DNA of 64,000 bases from Pogona vitticeps (lineage: Eukaryota; Chordata; Lepidosauria; Squamata; Agamidae): contig NC_135785.1 of the NCBI RefSeq assembly GCF_051106095.1, forward strand, positions 188,587,545 through 188,651,544, read 5' to 3'. Of the stretch, positions 12,801-24,780 are shown one piece after another (positions within the stretch are counted from its first letter, which is position 1; every line of letters begins with the position of its first letter). A program made the translations under genes and the position numbers. Below the pieces are notes generated by a model. The model did no database searches. It worked only from the letters and a program-made list of their open reading frames with translations, and was not told the DNA's origin.

Positions 12801-15800
12801 ACAGCATCTTTACTCTTAAAGATCTTTTCTAGTTCCTTCATGACTGCCCTTCTAAAACTCAAATCTCAATTTAATGTCCCGGCTGCAGTTTCCATTTTGG
12901 TTAATGGTTGAACCAGGGTATAGAAAATCATTAAAAATTTTGATTTATCATTGGTACCACATTTATGTAAATCTTCTATAGCTGTGACTTTGTCATTTCT
13001 TGCTTTTAAACTTCTATCTCTAATATTCCTCCATAATCATTTCAGATCACTACTATGTTTTGGCAATGTTATTTTCAGATCTTAAATTATTGAGGTTTCC
13101 ACCATTTTAATTCCTACTTGATCTCAGTCTAATCTGTACAATATATTTGGCATATAAATTGAAGAGGCAAGAAGTAGAATACACTCATCTGGACCTTTTG
13201 CCAGTGGGAAACAGTTCTGTTTCTCCATATTCTGTCCTAAAAGTAGCCTGTAAAGAGTGCAGGTTACATATCGGGATAGTCAAATATCCATCTCTTTTAG
13301 AATGATCCATAGCCTTCCTGATCTACACAGTAAAAGCATTACTGTAATCTAAAAGGCTTTATTGTAAACTATAAAATACAAAGAGATATTCTTCTGAAAT
13401 TCTTTGGTATGCTTCAGTAGCTAACACGTACTGTATTTGCAACATAATCTCTGGTGCCTCTTTTTCTGAATGCAGGTTTGAACTTCTGGCATTTCTCTCA
13501 CCATATATTGTGAAAATCTTTTAAATTGTGAGCATCACTTTGATTGTGTAGGATATTAATTCAATGTTCTGACAGTTCCTGTGATCTCTGCAATCTTACT
13601 TTGCGATGGGAATATCTATTGAATCTTTCCGACAGCAGGCCATTGTTCTCTCATATTTGCTGGAATATTTTTTTGTTAAAATTGAGATAGATTGAGTTTA
13701 CATAGTTCAAATTAACTCTTTTGGTATCCCAGCTACTCCTTGTGCTTTATTTTAATTGCATTTCTAAAGTTGCAGTTTTTTGAAAGAGTCTTTAAAAGAA
13801 ACTCATCTTTACATCTCTCACAATTTAATAGCATTCTTCAGAATTTAAGTAACATTCTGAAGAATTTAAAACTATTTGCATTGTGAAGCTTAATTGGGAT
13901 GCCTGATGGTGCTGCCATTGTAATTATGGGGGCATAGCTGGCATCTAGGTTTTTGACATGGTCTTGTTTCTGTTTCTGGCTCTGAACCACAGGACAGAGA
14001 CTCAAAACTTATGGAGTCAGAGCAGTGTGCACAAAATCAGAGCAGGCCTTCCTTAAACTACACAGCCTGCTCATCATGGTGAAAAAGTAAATTGACAAAC
14101 AAGACTGATGCTCAGGAATCAACCTGCTACAAGACAGTGACAATAGAGAGTGTGACAGGACTTTATTAGGAGTCACCTACAGTTACCGAGACATACCTTT
14201 AGTGATCTCCAACCCATTCTGGACAATAATACTTCCCTCTCCCAGGCTTTGGGTAGACAACCCGTATGTGCCTACAGATAGCCTCATCTCCTCACATACA
14301 TGTAACAATATGAAGACTAAAACGGAACAAAATCCTGTCACAAATGTAGATGCTAATTCGGCCTGGTATTCACACTGGCAGCACCATCAGAGGACCCAAC
14401 AGTGTAAGTTACAACATCAGGTTTATTTACTTGTCCATCCTCTAATGTGATTTATGCCATCATCTGGTGACAGCGCCCCTTTTCATTCTATACAGAACTA
14501 ATAGGACAGTCAGTTGAAAAGTAGGGATGGGCACCAATCTGATACAAGGAATGGCAACATAGCGTCTGATACTTCACTTCAGCCTCCCAGTACATTCTGT
14601 TACAGATCTCGAAGTCGATGTTGTAAAATAAAGAAATTAAATAAAGGAACTGGTTACATAAACAAGTTCTAGTGCATCACTAAGGACCTGATTAGAGATG
14701 AAGGCTTCTTATTGCGCTGCTCATATTAATAACAGCTTTCTGTATATGTGAGGTGTAAAATAGCTATCTCCTTTGACAGACTCTAAAGTTTGTCCCAGAA
14801 ACAAGTCTGTAGCGTTTCTGTGACAGCTGTATTTACCTGGCATATAGTTTATCAGTCTGGCTTAAACTCAAGTAATTAACAGCTTGATAGTTCCATTTCT
14901 GTGTTAATAGAGCATTGTCACTTTGTCTATTATCTGCATCTTATCTGATTATGACTCACTGCCACAGGTATATGTATAAATATGGAGGACATTATTTGTA
15001 TTTATTGTGTCTGGAGAAGTGGATTTTTATGCATGAAAACTCACCCTAAAATGTATCTTATTAGTCTTTAAAGTGCCACTTCAAATATATATATTTGTTT
15101 ATTTTTTGCTTTTTTGTCCCCTCATCCCCTTTCATTTTTGCCAACTTAAATGCAACTAATGACTCTTATACTTTACATTCCTGGGCAAATTTATTTGCAT
15201 AGAACAAAAGAATTTAATACCTTGCACAGGTTGAGAAAGAATCTGCCCACTGCCCCCCCTCCAATTTCAGCAGGAATCAAGATAACCTGAAGGACTGTGG
15301 TTAGAAAATCACCAAATCCTCCAAAAATAGTTGGTTTTTAGTTGAGTATTGGCAGTTTCTTTCCTGGCCACTTTGATAGGTCTTAAATCCTTTTTCCCCC
15401 AAATTTTTTATTTTTAACAAAAGGGGTGACAGAAAGGAAAAGGGAAATTGGAATTGATGGGGGAGAAGAGAAGCAATAACATACTAACATTCATTCTATA
15501 CCTATTAGGGGTCGTAAATCCTTACTGAGTGGGCGAAATCTTGTGCAAATTTATGCCAGCTATGGGTTATTGGAAATATACATTTTAAACTAATGGACAA
15601 CTTCAGCCCTTTTATGAGGTTTCCCAGGGAGCCCTTTTTTCCTGGAGAAGCTTTTGGTAGATTAAAAAAAGAGAAAAAGGTCATAACCACAGCAATTTTT
15701 TTTTACTGTTAAAAGCTCCTCTCCCCACCCTGTCCCAAAGGTTTGTCCTGGGCAGAATGGAACCCTAGAGAGCTTCAAAACCTGAATGAAGTCGGGAGCT

Positions 15801-16073
15801 TCCTGTTTAAATATTTTCAGTACCCAGTATAGGCTGTACCAGCATAAGTCTATACGTAAACAGTAGCCATTACCTACTCATTCACGGCTTTATTCGTCAA
15901 TCAAATGCTTAAATGACATTTGCTATGCACTGTAACTATAGTGACTTTTATTCTAGTTCTTTTAAAATGCAAGTTAGACTAATTTTGAACTTGTTTTCCT
16001 TCTTTGCAGTTTAATAGGTTGGGGACAGATTAGAAGAGGAGTGACAATCAAGCCCACAGTGGATGATGACTGA
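778..16073 (+). CDS. EIF2S3: EIF2S3, eukaryotic translation initiation factor 2 subunit gamma (exons 2-12; first exon outside window)
   Basis: Encodes the GTP-binding core subunit of eIF2, which carries initiator Met-tRNA to the 40S ribosome in the cytoplasm. Eleven exons are joined at consensus GT/AG sites: 778-841, 2583-2710, 2822-2943, 6176-6270, 7788-7946, 8141-8275, 10248-10342, 10782-10926, 11774-11943, 12065-12237 and 16010-16073. They sum to 1350 nt, or 449 residues plus TGA. With the 23 residues expected from the missing first exon this gives 472, the human length. G motifs are all present: GHVAHGKST (G1), DCPGH (G3), NKID (G4) and SAQ (G5), plus a four-Cys knuckle. The C-terminus [10 protein letters not shown] matches vertebrate orthologues. 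Every splice phase fits and no frame is broken, so the gene looks functional. Its introns hold many transposable elements, all outside the coding exons. Confidence 0.97.
2583..2710 (+). CDS. EIF2S3: EIF2S3 exon 3, P-loop
   Basis: Encodes residues 45-87 with the G1 P-loop GHVAHGKST and the switch-1 stretch around [17 protein letters not shown]. The frame continues from the split Gly45 and ends in phase 0 before gtttgt. Confidence 0.95.
2822..2943 (+). CDS. EIF2S3: EIF2S3 exon 4, Cys knuckle
   Basis: Encodes residues 88-127 and two bases of Arg128. It carries the knuckle [10 protein letters not shown], where human has [10 protein letters not shown]; the Cys positions are kept. The acceptor is tctctgcag and the donor AG/gtgaca. 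An in-frame reading can run from 2765 through the upstream intron, but the acceptor and the match to eIF2 gamma place the exon start at 2822. Confidence 0.95.
3206..3350. mobile_element. MITE-like inverted repeat
   Basis: The left arm (ctgtagccctccagatg) and right arm (aacatcccaaaggacatag, then ccagccctc) are roughly reverse complementary around a centre of the type ctcccataatcc...gattgggagtta. This layout is common in amniote hAT-like MITEs. The arms have diverged and no clean target duplication was found. Confidence 0.5.
3985..5997 (+). mobile_element. BovB (RTE) LINE, 5'-truncated, in EIF2S3 intron
   Basis: About 2 kb carrying the reverse transcriptase and C-terminal part of a BovB ORF. 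Landmarks in order are [76 protein letters not shown] and [14 protein letters not shown], then the tail ending near acgactaaacaactaaat. The upstream endonuclease domain is absent. The frame is dead: in-frame stops lie at 4395-4397, 4683-4685 and 5091-5093, at least two of which look like simple codon decay (Trp and Arg expected), and a frame change falls near 5480. Read with its tail, this is a defunct retrotransposon copy and not an exon of EIF2S3. Confidence 0.92.
6176..6270 (+). CDS. EIF2S3: EIF2S3 exon 5, DxxG motif
   Basis: Encodes [20 protein letters not shown] and following residues to ALLLI (residues 129-159), including the G3 motif DCPGH that contacts the GTP gamma-phosphate. The intron before it contains the large BovB copy. 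Confidence 0.95.
7176..7362 (+). mobile_element. Short hammerhead-like foldback retroelement, copy 1 (13-bp TSD)
   Basis: A 187-bp insertion flanked by the exact duplication TATTGCATTTCTA at 7163-7175 and 7363-7375. About 75 bp at its left is the reverse complement of a segment on its right, giving a long hairpin. At the tip are ctgaaga (7243-7249) and gaaacgtcagg; cctgacgt before the tip pairs with acgtcagg after it. This is the layout of hammerhead stem III with the CUGANGA and GAAA core. Stem I is not visible and the base at the expected cleavage site is G, so this copy is probably not catalytic. The family looks Penelope-like, by inference. Confidence 0.7.
7788..7946 (+). CDS. EIF2S3: EIF2S3 exon 6, NKID motif
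   Basis: Encodes residues 161-212, from [16 protein letters not shown] to EQILAFVQ. It carries the G4 guanine-specificity motif NKID. Acceptor tttccag, donor G/gtgagt. Confidence 0.95.
8141..8275 (+). CDS. EIF2S3: EIF2S3 exon 7, SAQ motif
   Basis: Encodes residues 214-257 ([19 protein letters not shown] and following, to EPRLI). It contains the G5-like SAQ motif and ends the G domain. Confidence 0.95.
10248..10342 (+). CDS. EIF2S3: EIF2S3 exon 8
   Basis: Encodes residues 259-289 ([19 protein letters not shown] and following), the start of beta-barrel domain 2. The donor gtaatg sits about 115 bp before the minus-strand hammerhead-like insertion. Confidence 0.95.
10457..10589 (-). mobile_element. 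Short hammerhead-like retroelement, copy 2 (14-bp TSD)
   Basis: A 133-bp insertion in the intron after EIF2S3 exon 8. It is flanked by CAGTTGTAGAGTTA (10443-10456) and CAGTTATAGAGTTA (10590-10603), one mismatch. Read on the minus strand it has ctctgaagatgccgg, then gactggcgaaac, with a 5-bp stem GCCGG/CUGGC between, and it ends with the shared tail gaaagccttcacgaat. There is no inverted partner arm in this copy. Confidence 0.7.
10782..10926 (+). CDS. EIF2S3: EIF2S3 exon 9
   Basis: Encodes residues 290-337 ([19 protein letters not shown] and following, to QYAVPGGLI), part of domain 2. Acceptor ttactag, donor G/gtatgt. Confidence 0.95.
11774..11943 (+). CDS. EIF2S3: EIF2S3 exon 10
   Basis: Encodes residues 339-394 ([19 protein letters not shown] and following, to GDKKAAK), spanning the domain 2 to domain 3 boundary. 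It ends in phase 0 before gttagt. Confidence 0.95.
12065..12237 (+). CDS. EIF2S3: EIF2S3 exon 11
   Basis: Encodes residues 395-451 ([19 protein letters not shown] and following, to RRVEKHW) and two bases of Arg452, in domain 3. Acceptor tttag, donor CG/gtaagt. Confidence 0.95.
12450..13360 (-). mobile_element. Decayed antisense LINE fragment, RTE-like
   Basis: On the minus strand, scattered pieces resemble the reverse transcriptase and C-terminal part of RTE-type LINEs: [11 protein letters not shown], then [11 protein letters not shown], then a segment near TYGCEIWS, then YFEHTIR. Several frame changes and stops break it, and no ends could be set. It is much older than the BovB at 4-6 kb. 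R4-type ancestry is the main alternative. Confidence 0.45.
13361..16009. other. Remainder of EIF2S3 intron 11
   Basis: AT-rich intronic sequence with no open frame that resembles a protein. Part of 15380-15690 has a repeat-like composition but was not assigned. The intron contains polypyrimidine sequence and the acceptor at its right end. Confidence 0.4.
16010..16073 (+). CDS. EIF2S3: EIF2S3 exon 12 and stop
   Basis: Encodes residues 453-472 ([20 protein letters not shown]) and the TGA stop at 16071-16073. It follows a 3.8 kb intron. Confidence 0.95.
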
Positions 16074-16500
16074 AGAGCAGAAATTAGTGCTTCACTTCAT
16101 AAAAGATTAAACATGTTTCCATATATTTAGGGGTACATTTTTGGTGTGGAAGCAGTTGAACAGACTATATCCACATTACACTGAAAATCAGACTCCTTAG
16201 TAAAACTGGTCAGCATCTGCAATAAAAATGAATAATTTGGCGAAGATGCATTTAAAGTATCCACAACTTTAGCAAAACTAAACTTGTCTCGTGTTTAATT
16301 TATGTCAGATTGTCTGATACTATTTGGGGCTGGTTTACCTAACTTCAAACAATGTAACTCAGTACCCCATAATCTGTTTTTGAAATAAAAGAATTGCTTA
16401 TTTTTTCATTTAATTCTTATAAGTCCTTGAGTAACATAAAGTTTAAAAGATTGTCAGTGAAACATTTTAAAAAAGAAAATAAACTCTCCTTGGAAGATTA
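16074..16500 (+). other. EIF2S3: EIF2S3 3' UTR with candidate poly(A) signals
   Basis: AT-rich sequence after the stop. AATAAA hexamers occur at 16221-16226, 16384-16389 and 16478-16483. Which one is used cannot be told from sequence alone, so the right edge is an estimate. Confidence 0.6.
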
Positions 16501-18855
16501 ATCCTCTTTATTGCCCAATACCTTGGTCTGTATGGTCTTCAACCTTCTAGAAAGTTTCATCTCCCAGATTAACTACGTTTTGCTTAAATTTAGATTTGTA
16601 AGAGTTGCTGATTATGCTTGAAATATACGTTTCTGAAACTTTAAAAGGACATAAAATACGATTTTCATACTGAAATGCCAGACATGCACCCAATGGGTAT
16701 ATTTGAACATAATGAGTCATGCCTTTTGAGAATAATGGGAATTTTGAAAAATCATGGGTAACCAATGCTGCAACAAGTTTGAAGTTTCGCAGCCCTCTGC
16801 TTTTCCAATGCGGAAAGAATAGAGACCTGATGCTAAACCAGGTAATTTTTCTTTTTACTTTTGAGTTCCATGTTCATTCTGCATGTACGGCTCTTGCAAA
16901 CTGGCAGTCCTGGGAGCTACCATTTTTTTTTATATTGTAGAATTTTTGACTTAATGGCACTTCGTGTCTGCATGTGTTTGTTTCTTTATTAGATTCTGAT
17001 AGTTAAGTACCAAAATGTATATTTAGTGAGACAAAACTCAACTGTAGTATCACCATGTCTGTTTTCAGTACACTTGGGTGTTGGTATATGAAAAAGAAAC
17101 CATTGTTCTTCATTTCAGCATTCAGTAATGCACTTTGATTATTATTGTTAATTAGATCTGTTCAAACACATAGGTTGCGGCAATGATTCTCACTTTGGTG
17201 ATTAGGATTTGGCTTCTCAATTAAATTGAACAGCAGGGTTTGGATTTGGTTGTACTAACAATTGAGTTTGAACACCAGATTATCATTTGGTGAATGGCTT
17301 AGTTAATGAAGCCCAAAAGCCAATGTAAACCTTACACGCTATCTTTATCTTCTCAAATTGCTACTTCAGAAACACTTCGATTAATGCACTTTCCCTTTGA
17401 GTTCTGTCCTCCTTTGCGGGCTCATAATAGTTAACATGTTTACTTGAATAAGACAGAAAATGAAAAGGTAGACCTTGAGAAAATGTGAACTGGATTGTAA
17501 GGTCCTCTTTGACATTTGTACATTGGCCAAGAAATTATAGAGGAAGAAGTTGTTGATCCCAGTGTGAGTTCAAACTGCATGCCTAAGAGTTGGGAACTTG
17601 TTTGTGCCTAGGTAATGAGCCATGTTTACATCTTACTGCTCTCTCACCACTGATCATTGTACACATGCAACTATTTTTACAATTGGTACATGGACTATTG
17701 CAATTAGACCCTGAGAAAGAGTTGAGCGTTTGCTGTGATATTTACAAGGTACATCAAGAGGATGGCAGCTTATATTTACTCTGAATGTGAAACCAGTTAC
17801 AGTTGTTGAATAATCCGAAGTACTATCTAATCTGATGGCATCAGTTCAGTTTTGTACTGATAATGGTTTGAGGATGCGGATGAAATTCTCAAATTTAAGC
17901 CCCCAATATCTTGACTATTAAATCTAGTTCAAGAGTGGGTGATCTCAGTGGGCTTAGAGGCAAGATGATTGCTGTTCAGCCCCTCCACAAACGGGCACAG
18001 GTTTGTATAAGGAAAGTCTTGGGGGGTGGGGACAACTTCTCACAGCTTCTAATGTAAAAACTGCCATCTTGTCAAGGTGCTTTCCATGTTAATTCCTCAA
18101 AGTCTCTAACATGGATAATGTTTAAGGAGGCTAGAATGTGTAATCCAAATCTGGAGACCACCTGGTTGTTTCCCCCTCTGCTATAGTACCTTCTTCCAAA
18201 AGAGGCTAATTGGATGCTTCTGGGTGGCTCTCAAGCAGGAAATGAAGTAATCAGTTCTTCCTGCTCTTACTATTCAGTTCTGTATCGATACTCCATGCAA
18301 CCATTATGATTCATAGCCTAACAGACCTGCACATATCTCTGAATTGCCTTTGAAAGCCATCTAAATTCATTGTCTCTACCACATCATGTAGTTAATTCCA
18401 TAAAATGTTAAAGTACACAACGCAAAGAAAAGTACTCATTTTAATATATGCCACTATGCAATTCTCCCCAGATAGGCTGTGTCAAAGAAAAAAAAAACAA
18501 TTCATGAGTGACAGCAAAAATATACAACTCACATAAATTTTCAGAAAGACAGCAATGTACTGAATACAACATACACATTTGTTAAAGGAATTTAAATTGT
18601 ACACAAGCAGGTTTTGTCAAAAAGTATAGTTGGCAGGTGTATAGACTGCATCTTGATATGATTAATTTAACAGTACCAATAACTCCAACTTAATAAACTA
18701 CAATCAAATTCCACTCTTTTAAAAATGGGTAATATTCGAATATTTTTATATGTTTCTGAAGGCAAAGAAATAGCAAAGCCCATTCTGTAAAGACATTTTT
18801 CTCTAAACTTTTTAAGGGGAAAGGAGATAAAAACTAAGATGAACATATCTATATA
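16501..18855. other. Intergenic stretch between EIF2S3 and the Tc1 element
   Basis: AT-rich sequence. No conserved coding frame, RNA gene or clear repeat boundary was recognised. Confidence 0.4.
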
Positions 18856-20473
<1,618 letters not shown>

Positions 20474-21099
20474 TACATGGCATCATTACAGCTTGCCCTT
20501 TAATATCACTACAGCTGGAGAAATAACCTAATTTTATATGTGCTTGTAACACGTCTGCAACTAATCATGTTACAGTACTCAGTTTTCTTTTCTCAAATAC
20601 TGACTAGCTTTCCAATACGTGAAACACATGTCTGATTTTAAATGTTATATTAAGATGTCACAGAAAATACACAACTGCTTGACAAATAAGAGTTCGGAAG
20701 CTGGAACTCTTTAAGAAAAAAAGTACATTAATGTTTCCACTAGTAGTACAGCATATAGGTAACAAGTGATGTATGAAAGTCCATTTCCCCACAAATTATA
20801 CTTGATTGTCGAAAAAATACTAACGTCCCCAATGTAGCGTCAAGAAAATATGGGAAACTGACATTTGCGAAACAGATTTTATGTTAATTTCCCGTATTTT
20901 CGGCATTCTTTTCCTTCCTTTCTTGTTTTTTGGCTGATGCATAACTAAAAACATCCGCTCTAAATTAAGTGCACCTAGTTACAATATTAAGAAAGGAGGA
21001 GGAGGAGGAGAGATCGGGATTAAGTAGGGTTTTAATTTGAAAATATAATAGGATACCTCTTATTTTTCACTTTCAAAAAGGCAGCGGGGAGGCTTAAAC

Positions 21100-22150
21100 G
21101 GGAGCAACCGAAGGGGGGTGTATTGAAATTCCGGAGGCGGAGGTGCCCCGGCCAGTGCCTGAGGAAAAGTCACCCGAAAATGTTGGGGATTTTCCAGGCC
21201 TAAGCAGTTCTCCGCTCCCCGGCGCCGAGTTGAGCAAGTCTGAGCCCGGAGCGTAATTTTACGGCCAAGCTGGAACGGAGGCGGCGGCAGGAGCAGCTGC
21301 GTCGGGAGGGGCTGGCAGAGACCCGTCGCCTTTCCACTTCATCTTCCCGGCCCGGTTCCTTCGCCATTACCCGACCCACTCGGCTTTTAGTCGCGGACCG
21401 AGCGGCCCAGACCGTGGCAGCGCCGGCATCTCCCTTCCGCATTTCCCTGGGTCTCTCTCGGGCAGTGACGTGACGTGCTGACGGCTGCCCGGCCCGGGGA
21501 GCTTGGCCGCTTCCACTCAGCTCCGAGCTCGGCCCCTCCCTCCCCTCCGCTCCCGCCCGCCCCGCCACAGCGACATTACCACCGAGATCGGCCCTGCTAC
21601 GCGGAGGAAGGCCGCCCCGAGCCCGCCACCGCCGCCCCGCCCGGTAAGCAAGACGGGACAGGCCCGAGCTAGGCCCTCACCCACGCGCGGAACCAGGCCT
21701 TGGCTCCCGTCGCGGTGCAGGCCCCGAGAAGGCCGCAGCTAGGCCGCGGCAAGGCTCCTTCGTGCAGGAACGGGCCCGAAGGCCGTGCTGAGGGGACGAG
21801 ACGGCTGAAGCTTGGCCAGTCGGAAGCGGGGAAGTGGCAGGTTGTGGTGAGGTGCATGGGGAGATGGGATGAGGCCCGGGCATGGGGGGAACAGAACCAG
21901 GCCCAACCTGGAGGGAGAGCTTCTGGGAGGAGGAGACAAGATGGCGGCGGCAAGGGAGGCTGGGGGGAAGAGTACTGGCCGCCATCTTGAATTAATCGCT
22001 TAGAGCCCGAGACAGTCCCCATTACGGGCAGGGCAGGGCGGAGACGGCGCCAGTGGGGGAGGCTCGCCCCTCCCCTCCTTTCTCTGTGCAGTGCCCAGTT
22101 GTCCTGCCTGTGTGCTCCTGGCCCGATGCGCGCCAGCCCCACAGGCATTT
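21100..22150 (+). promoter_or_regulatory. ZFX: CpG-island promoter and first (non-coding) exon of ZFX
   Basis: A sharply GC- and CpG-rich block in an AT-rich region, with GC-box-like runs near 21545-21570 and no obvious TATA box. A good donor, ccg/gtaagc, ends a likely untranslated first exon at 21643. The next consensus acceptor in register with the coding start is near 24692. The transcription start itself cannot be fixed from sequence. Open frames here on both strands reflect base composition and are not called as genes. Confidence 0.8.
21938..21988. promoter_or_regulatory. Inverted pair of YY1-type motifs
   Basis: AAGATGGCGGC at 21938-21948 and its exact reverse complement GCCGCCATCTT at 21978-21988, 29 bp apart, just inside the first ZFX intron. 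The match to the YY1 consensus is from memory. Confidence 0.6.
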
Positions 22151-23439
22151 ATTTGAGCCATCATTGTAGCATGCGGCGGGTCGAGAGGCGCTTTCTGGTG
22201 CTTTTTATTTCTCTGCTTTACGGACCTGTGTGGTTACATGATGGCCCGTCACCACAGGGCACCAGCAACGTACGCAACCGCCCCCTCCTCCGCCGACACA
22301 TAGGATGTTTGCTTGCTTGTGGCCTCGCCACAAATCAGATTTGGTCAAGGGGCTGTCCTGGGGGGGAAGCATAAATAAAACGTATTTCCTATGAACGGAG
22401 GACTGTCAGAGGCTGGCGATGCGGAGGAAATAATTTAAACCATGGCGTCATTACAAAAGGCTAGGCGATTGTTTTATGTGTTTAAGGGAGTATCAACTCT
22501 TTCACATGATAGAGCTTCCATATAAATTCAGCTGAGATTCCTCCCACAGTAGTTGCAGTACATTTGGATGTCTAAATGTCAAACGCCCAGTTACTTGGGG
22601 GCAAAGGATACTGTTTGCCCAGGTTAACCAACAGTGGAGGCAATGAAATCTTCCTTCACATGATACAATGCCAAGCTGTGTCTTCAGATACATGGCTAGT
22701 AGATTGTCCTATATATGAGAACATAACCAGTTGGGTTACTGCAAATCAGAAAGTCCACAGTGAAAGAATGATAAGGTCTCTTAAGTGAACCTGTAAAAAG
22801 CCAAGGAGTTGGATAACATTTTTCAGCAAATGAGTGTTACTGTTTTCCTTAAGAGGGAAAATAATGCACCCAAACACAATGTTGTGTATGTAAGCCCCAT
22901 TGACTAAGAAAGACTTATTTCTGACTTCATGTGTAGGATTGACTTGGAAAAATACAGGACATTATCAGGTCAGTGAATATGGCTGTAGAAGGGATTCTTC
23001 ATGAAATATCACTGCACATGCATTTACAAAGAGAAATGGCCATATCTTCCTGCCACTTTTTTGTGAGGTGAATGTAAAACAAGGACATTGTTTATGAAAA
23101 TGTAAACAGGATAATATAGTAATGTTACAATATTCTAGATTCAGCACTCTTATTGGAACAAAATATAAGATTTTAATGCTCATTAGTTAACCATTAGCTA
23201 AAAGTTATTTAAATATATATTTTGTTTGGAAAGGTACTTATGAAAAACAAACCAAAATGAAGAAAAAAGCAAGAGATAAAAATATCGCACCTTAAAGACT
23301 AACTGCTGTATTTTAATGTGAGCTTAACGTGGCTACTTCTTCAAAAACTACTTGCACATGGTTTAATATCTCAGCATTGGGAGCTTTCATTATGAAGAAG
23401 TCTTAGCAGAAAGTTTTGGATCTCCTGAAGAGAGATGAG

Positions 23440-23652
23440 GTGGCTGGATAGCTCAGTGAGTTAAGTACGGGGCTGTGGAACTGGAGGTGAGGAATTTGAT
23501 TGGCTACTAGGCCCCCTTGGAGAATTGGTAGCCAGTGTAGTTTTAGGCAAGTTCAGAAGGGAATGGTATACCCCTTCTGAGTACTTCATATCTAGAAAAA
23601 TTATGGGAACAGTCACCACAAGTCAGAATCGACTTGAAGAGACATAATTATA
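23440..23652 (+). repeat. SINE, Sauria type (tRNA head, BovB-like tail)
   Basis: The head has the tRNA-like ggatagctcagtgagttaag, and the tail reads caccacaagtcagaatcgac, close to the BovB 3' end (agtccgacacgact). The body includes ggaatggtataccccttctg, shared with the minus-strand copy at 23.9 kb. Confidence 0.75.
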
Positions 23653-23718
23653 GAGAGAAATACTTGTGCTTAGAGGCAGGAATTTCTTGCTGGAGGACAG
23701 ATGTACTCTTCTGCTTTT

Positions 23719-23828
23719 TGTATTCTCGAAGGCTTTCACGGCCAGGGTCCGATGGTTGTTGTAGGTTTTTCAAGTTGTTTGGCTATGTTCTGAAAAGGCC
23801 AAACAGTCTGAAAAACCTACAACAACCA
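23719..23828. mobile_element. Short foldback relative of the hammerhead-like family, copy 3 (12-bp TSD)
   Basis: A 110-bp insertion flanked by TCTTCTGCTTTT at 23707-23718 and 23829-23840. It begins with the family end tattctcgaaggctttcacg. The rest folds on itself (gatggttgttgtaggttttt against its complement aaaaacctacaacaaccatc), and the hairpin has lost the ctgaaga/gaaac tip. Confidence 0.65.
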
Positions 23829-23892
23829 TCTTCTGCTTTTCTTGTTTATAACAAGCAGTGTAGGGGGCTTCGACACATCAGTTATCTCTGAA

Positions 23893-24127
23893 GATGATGA
23901 TTGCGTGCCTTCAAGTCAATTCCAATTTACGGCAACTTTTTCCATGGTTTTCTAGATACAGAGTACTCAGAAGGGATATACTGTTCCCTTCTTCTGGGGA
24001 CAGATGGTGTGGCTTGCCAAAAGCCACATAGGCTGGCTCTTCTGAATCTCACAGTGGGAATCAAACTCTCAATCTCTGGCTCCATGGCCAGATACGTAAT
24101 ACACTGAGCTATCCAGTTAGCTCTATA
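23893..24127 (-). repeat. SINE, Sauria type, antisense
   Basis: The reverse complement starts actggatagctcagtgtatt and ends with a BovB-like tail (taaattggaattgacttgaa). It has B-box-like sequence gagtttgattcccac. It faces the copy at 23.4 kb. Confidence 0.75.
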
Positions 24128-24351
24128 GGTAGAAAAAGTGACGGTTTTTGACTAATTCCCAAATCCCAACATTCCCATTGTCCATGTTAGGTGGTGATAG
24201 TGGTGGTTAGCTGGTGGTGGGAGTTATAGACCAAAAATCTATATATATAATTTTCCCAAGGTCTGGCTGCCTCCTCTCCTGCATAATAACACCAGTAGTG
24301 GGCAAGAATTCAAGTAAAACAATTAATAATAATGACATGACATAAAATTGA

Positions 24352-24505
24352 TTCTAACTGAACTGCTGGATAGCTCAGTGGTTTAGGTCTCTGCTGCAGA
24401 GCCAGAGGTTGGGAGTTCAATTCCCCACTGGGCCTTCTTGAAATGGGCTGGACTCGATAATCCATAGGGTCCCTTTCAGCTGTGCAATTCTAAGGTTATT
24501 CTGTG
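24352..24505 (+). repeat. SINE with tRNA head and CR1-like tail
   Basis: The head is ggatagctcagtggtttagg with gttgggagttcaattcccc (B box). The tail reads ctggactcgataatccatag, then ggtccctttcagctgtgcaa and a ttctgtgatg repeat end, which resembles the CR1 3' terminus and not BovB. Confidence 0.65.
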
Positions 24506-24719
24506 ATGATGGTGATGATGACGACAACAACCACAACCATCCTTTCCAGAGTTTTCTAGCTCTTTTCAAAATACAGTAATGTGGCCTTTTTCCTCTGACA
24601 AATTGTAACTATAATATTCTACTGACATCAACATGCAGCTATATGCAGCTATTGAAGATTAATTAAAAACTTTTTTTTTTGAAAAAAATTAGACATTGTG
24701 CTGATGAGATTTAAAGGCC

Positions 24720-24780
24720 ATGGATGAAGATGGACTTGAACTACAGCCACATGATCCACATGAATTTTTTGATCCTACAG
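24720..24780 (+). CDS. ZFX: ZFX first coding exon
   Basis: Encodes residues 1-20 ([20 protein letters not shown]) and one base of Gly21. The exon probably begins at 24693 after ttag, giving a short 5' UTR part. Donor G/gtatgt. Confidence 0.93.

Noticed and set aside
21200-22150. Long open frames on both strands in the CpG island
   Set aside because: GC-rich sequence lacks chance stops; there is no conserved protein pattern, and the block behaves as a promoter with an untranslated first exon.
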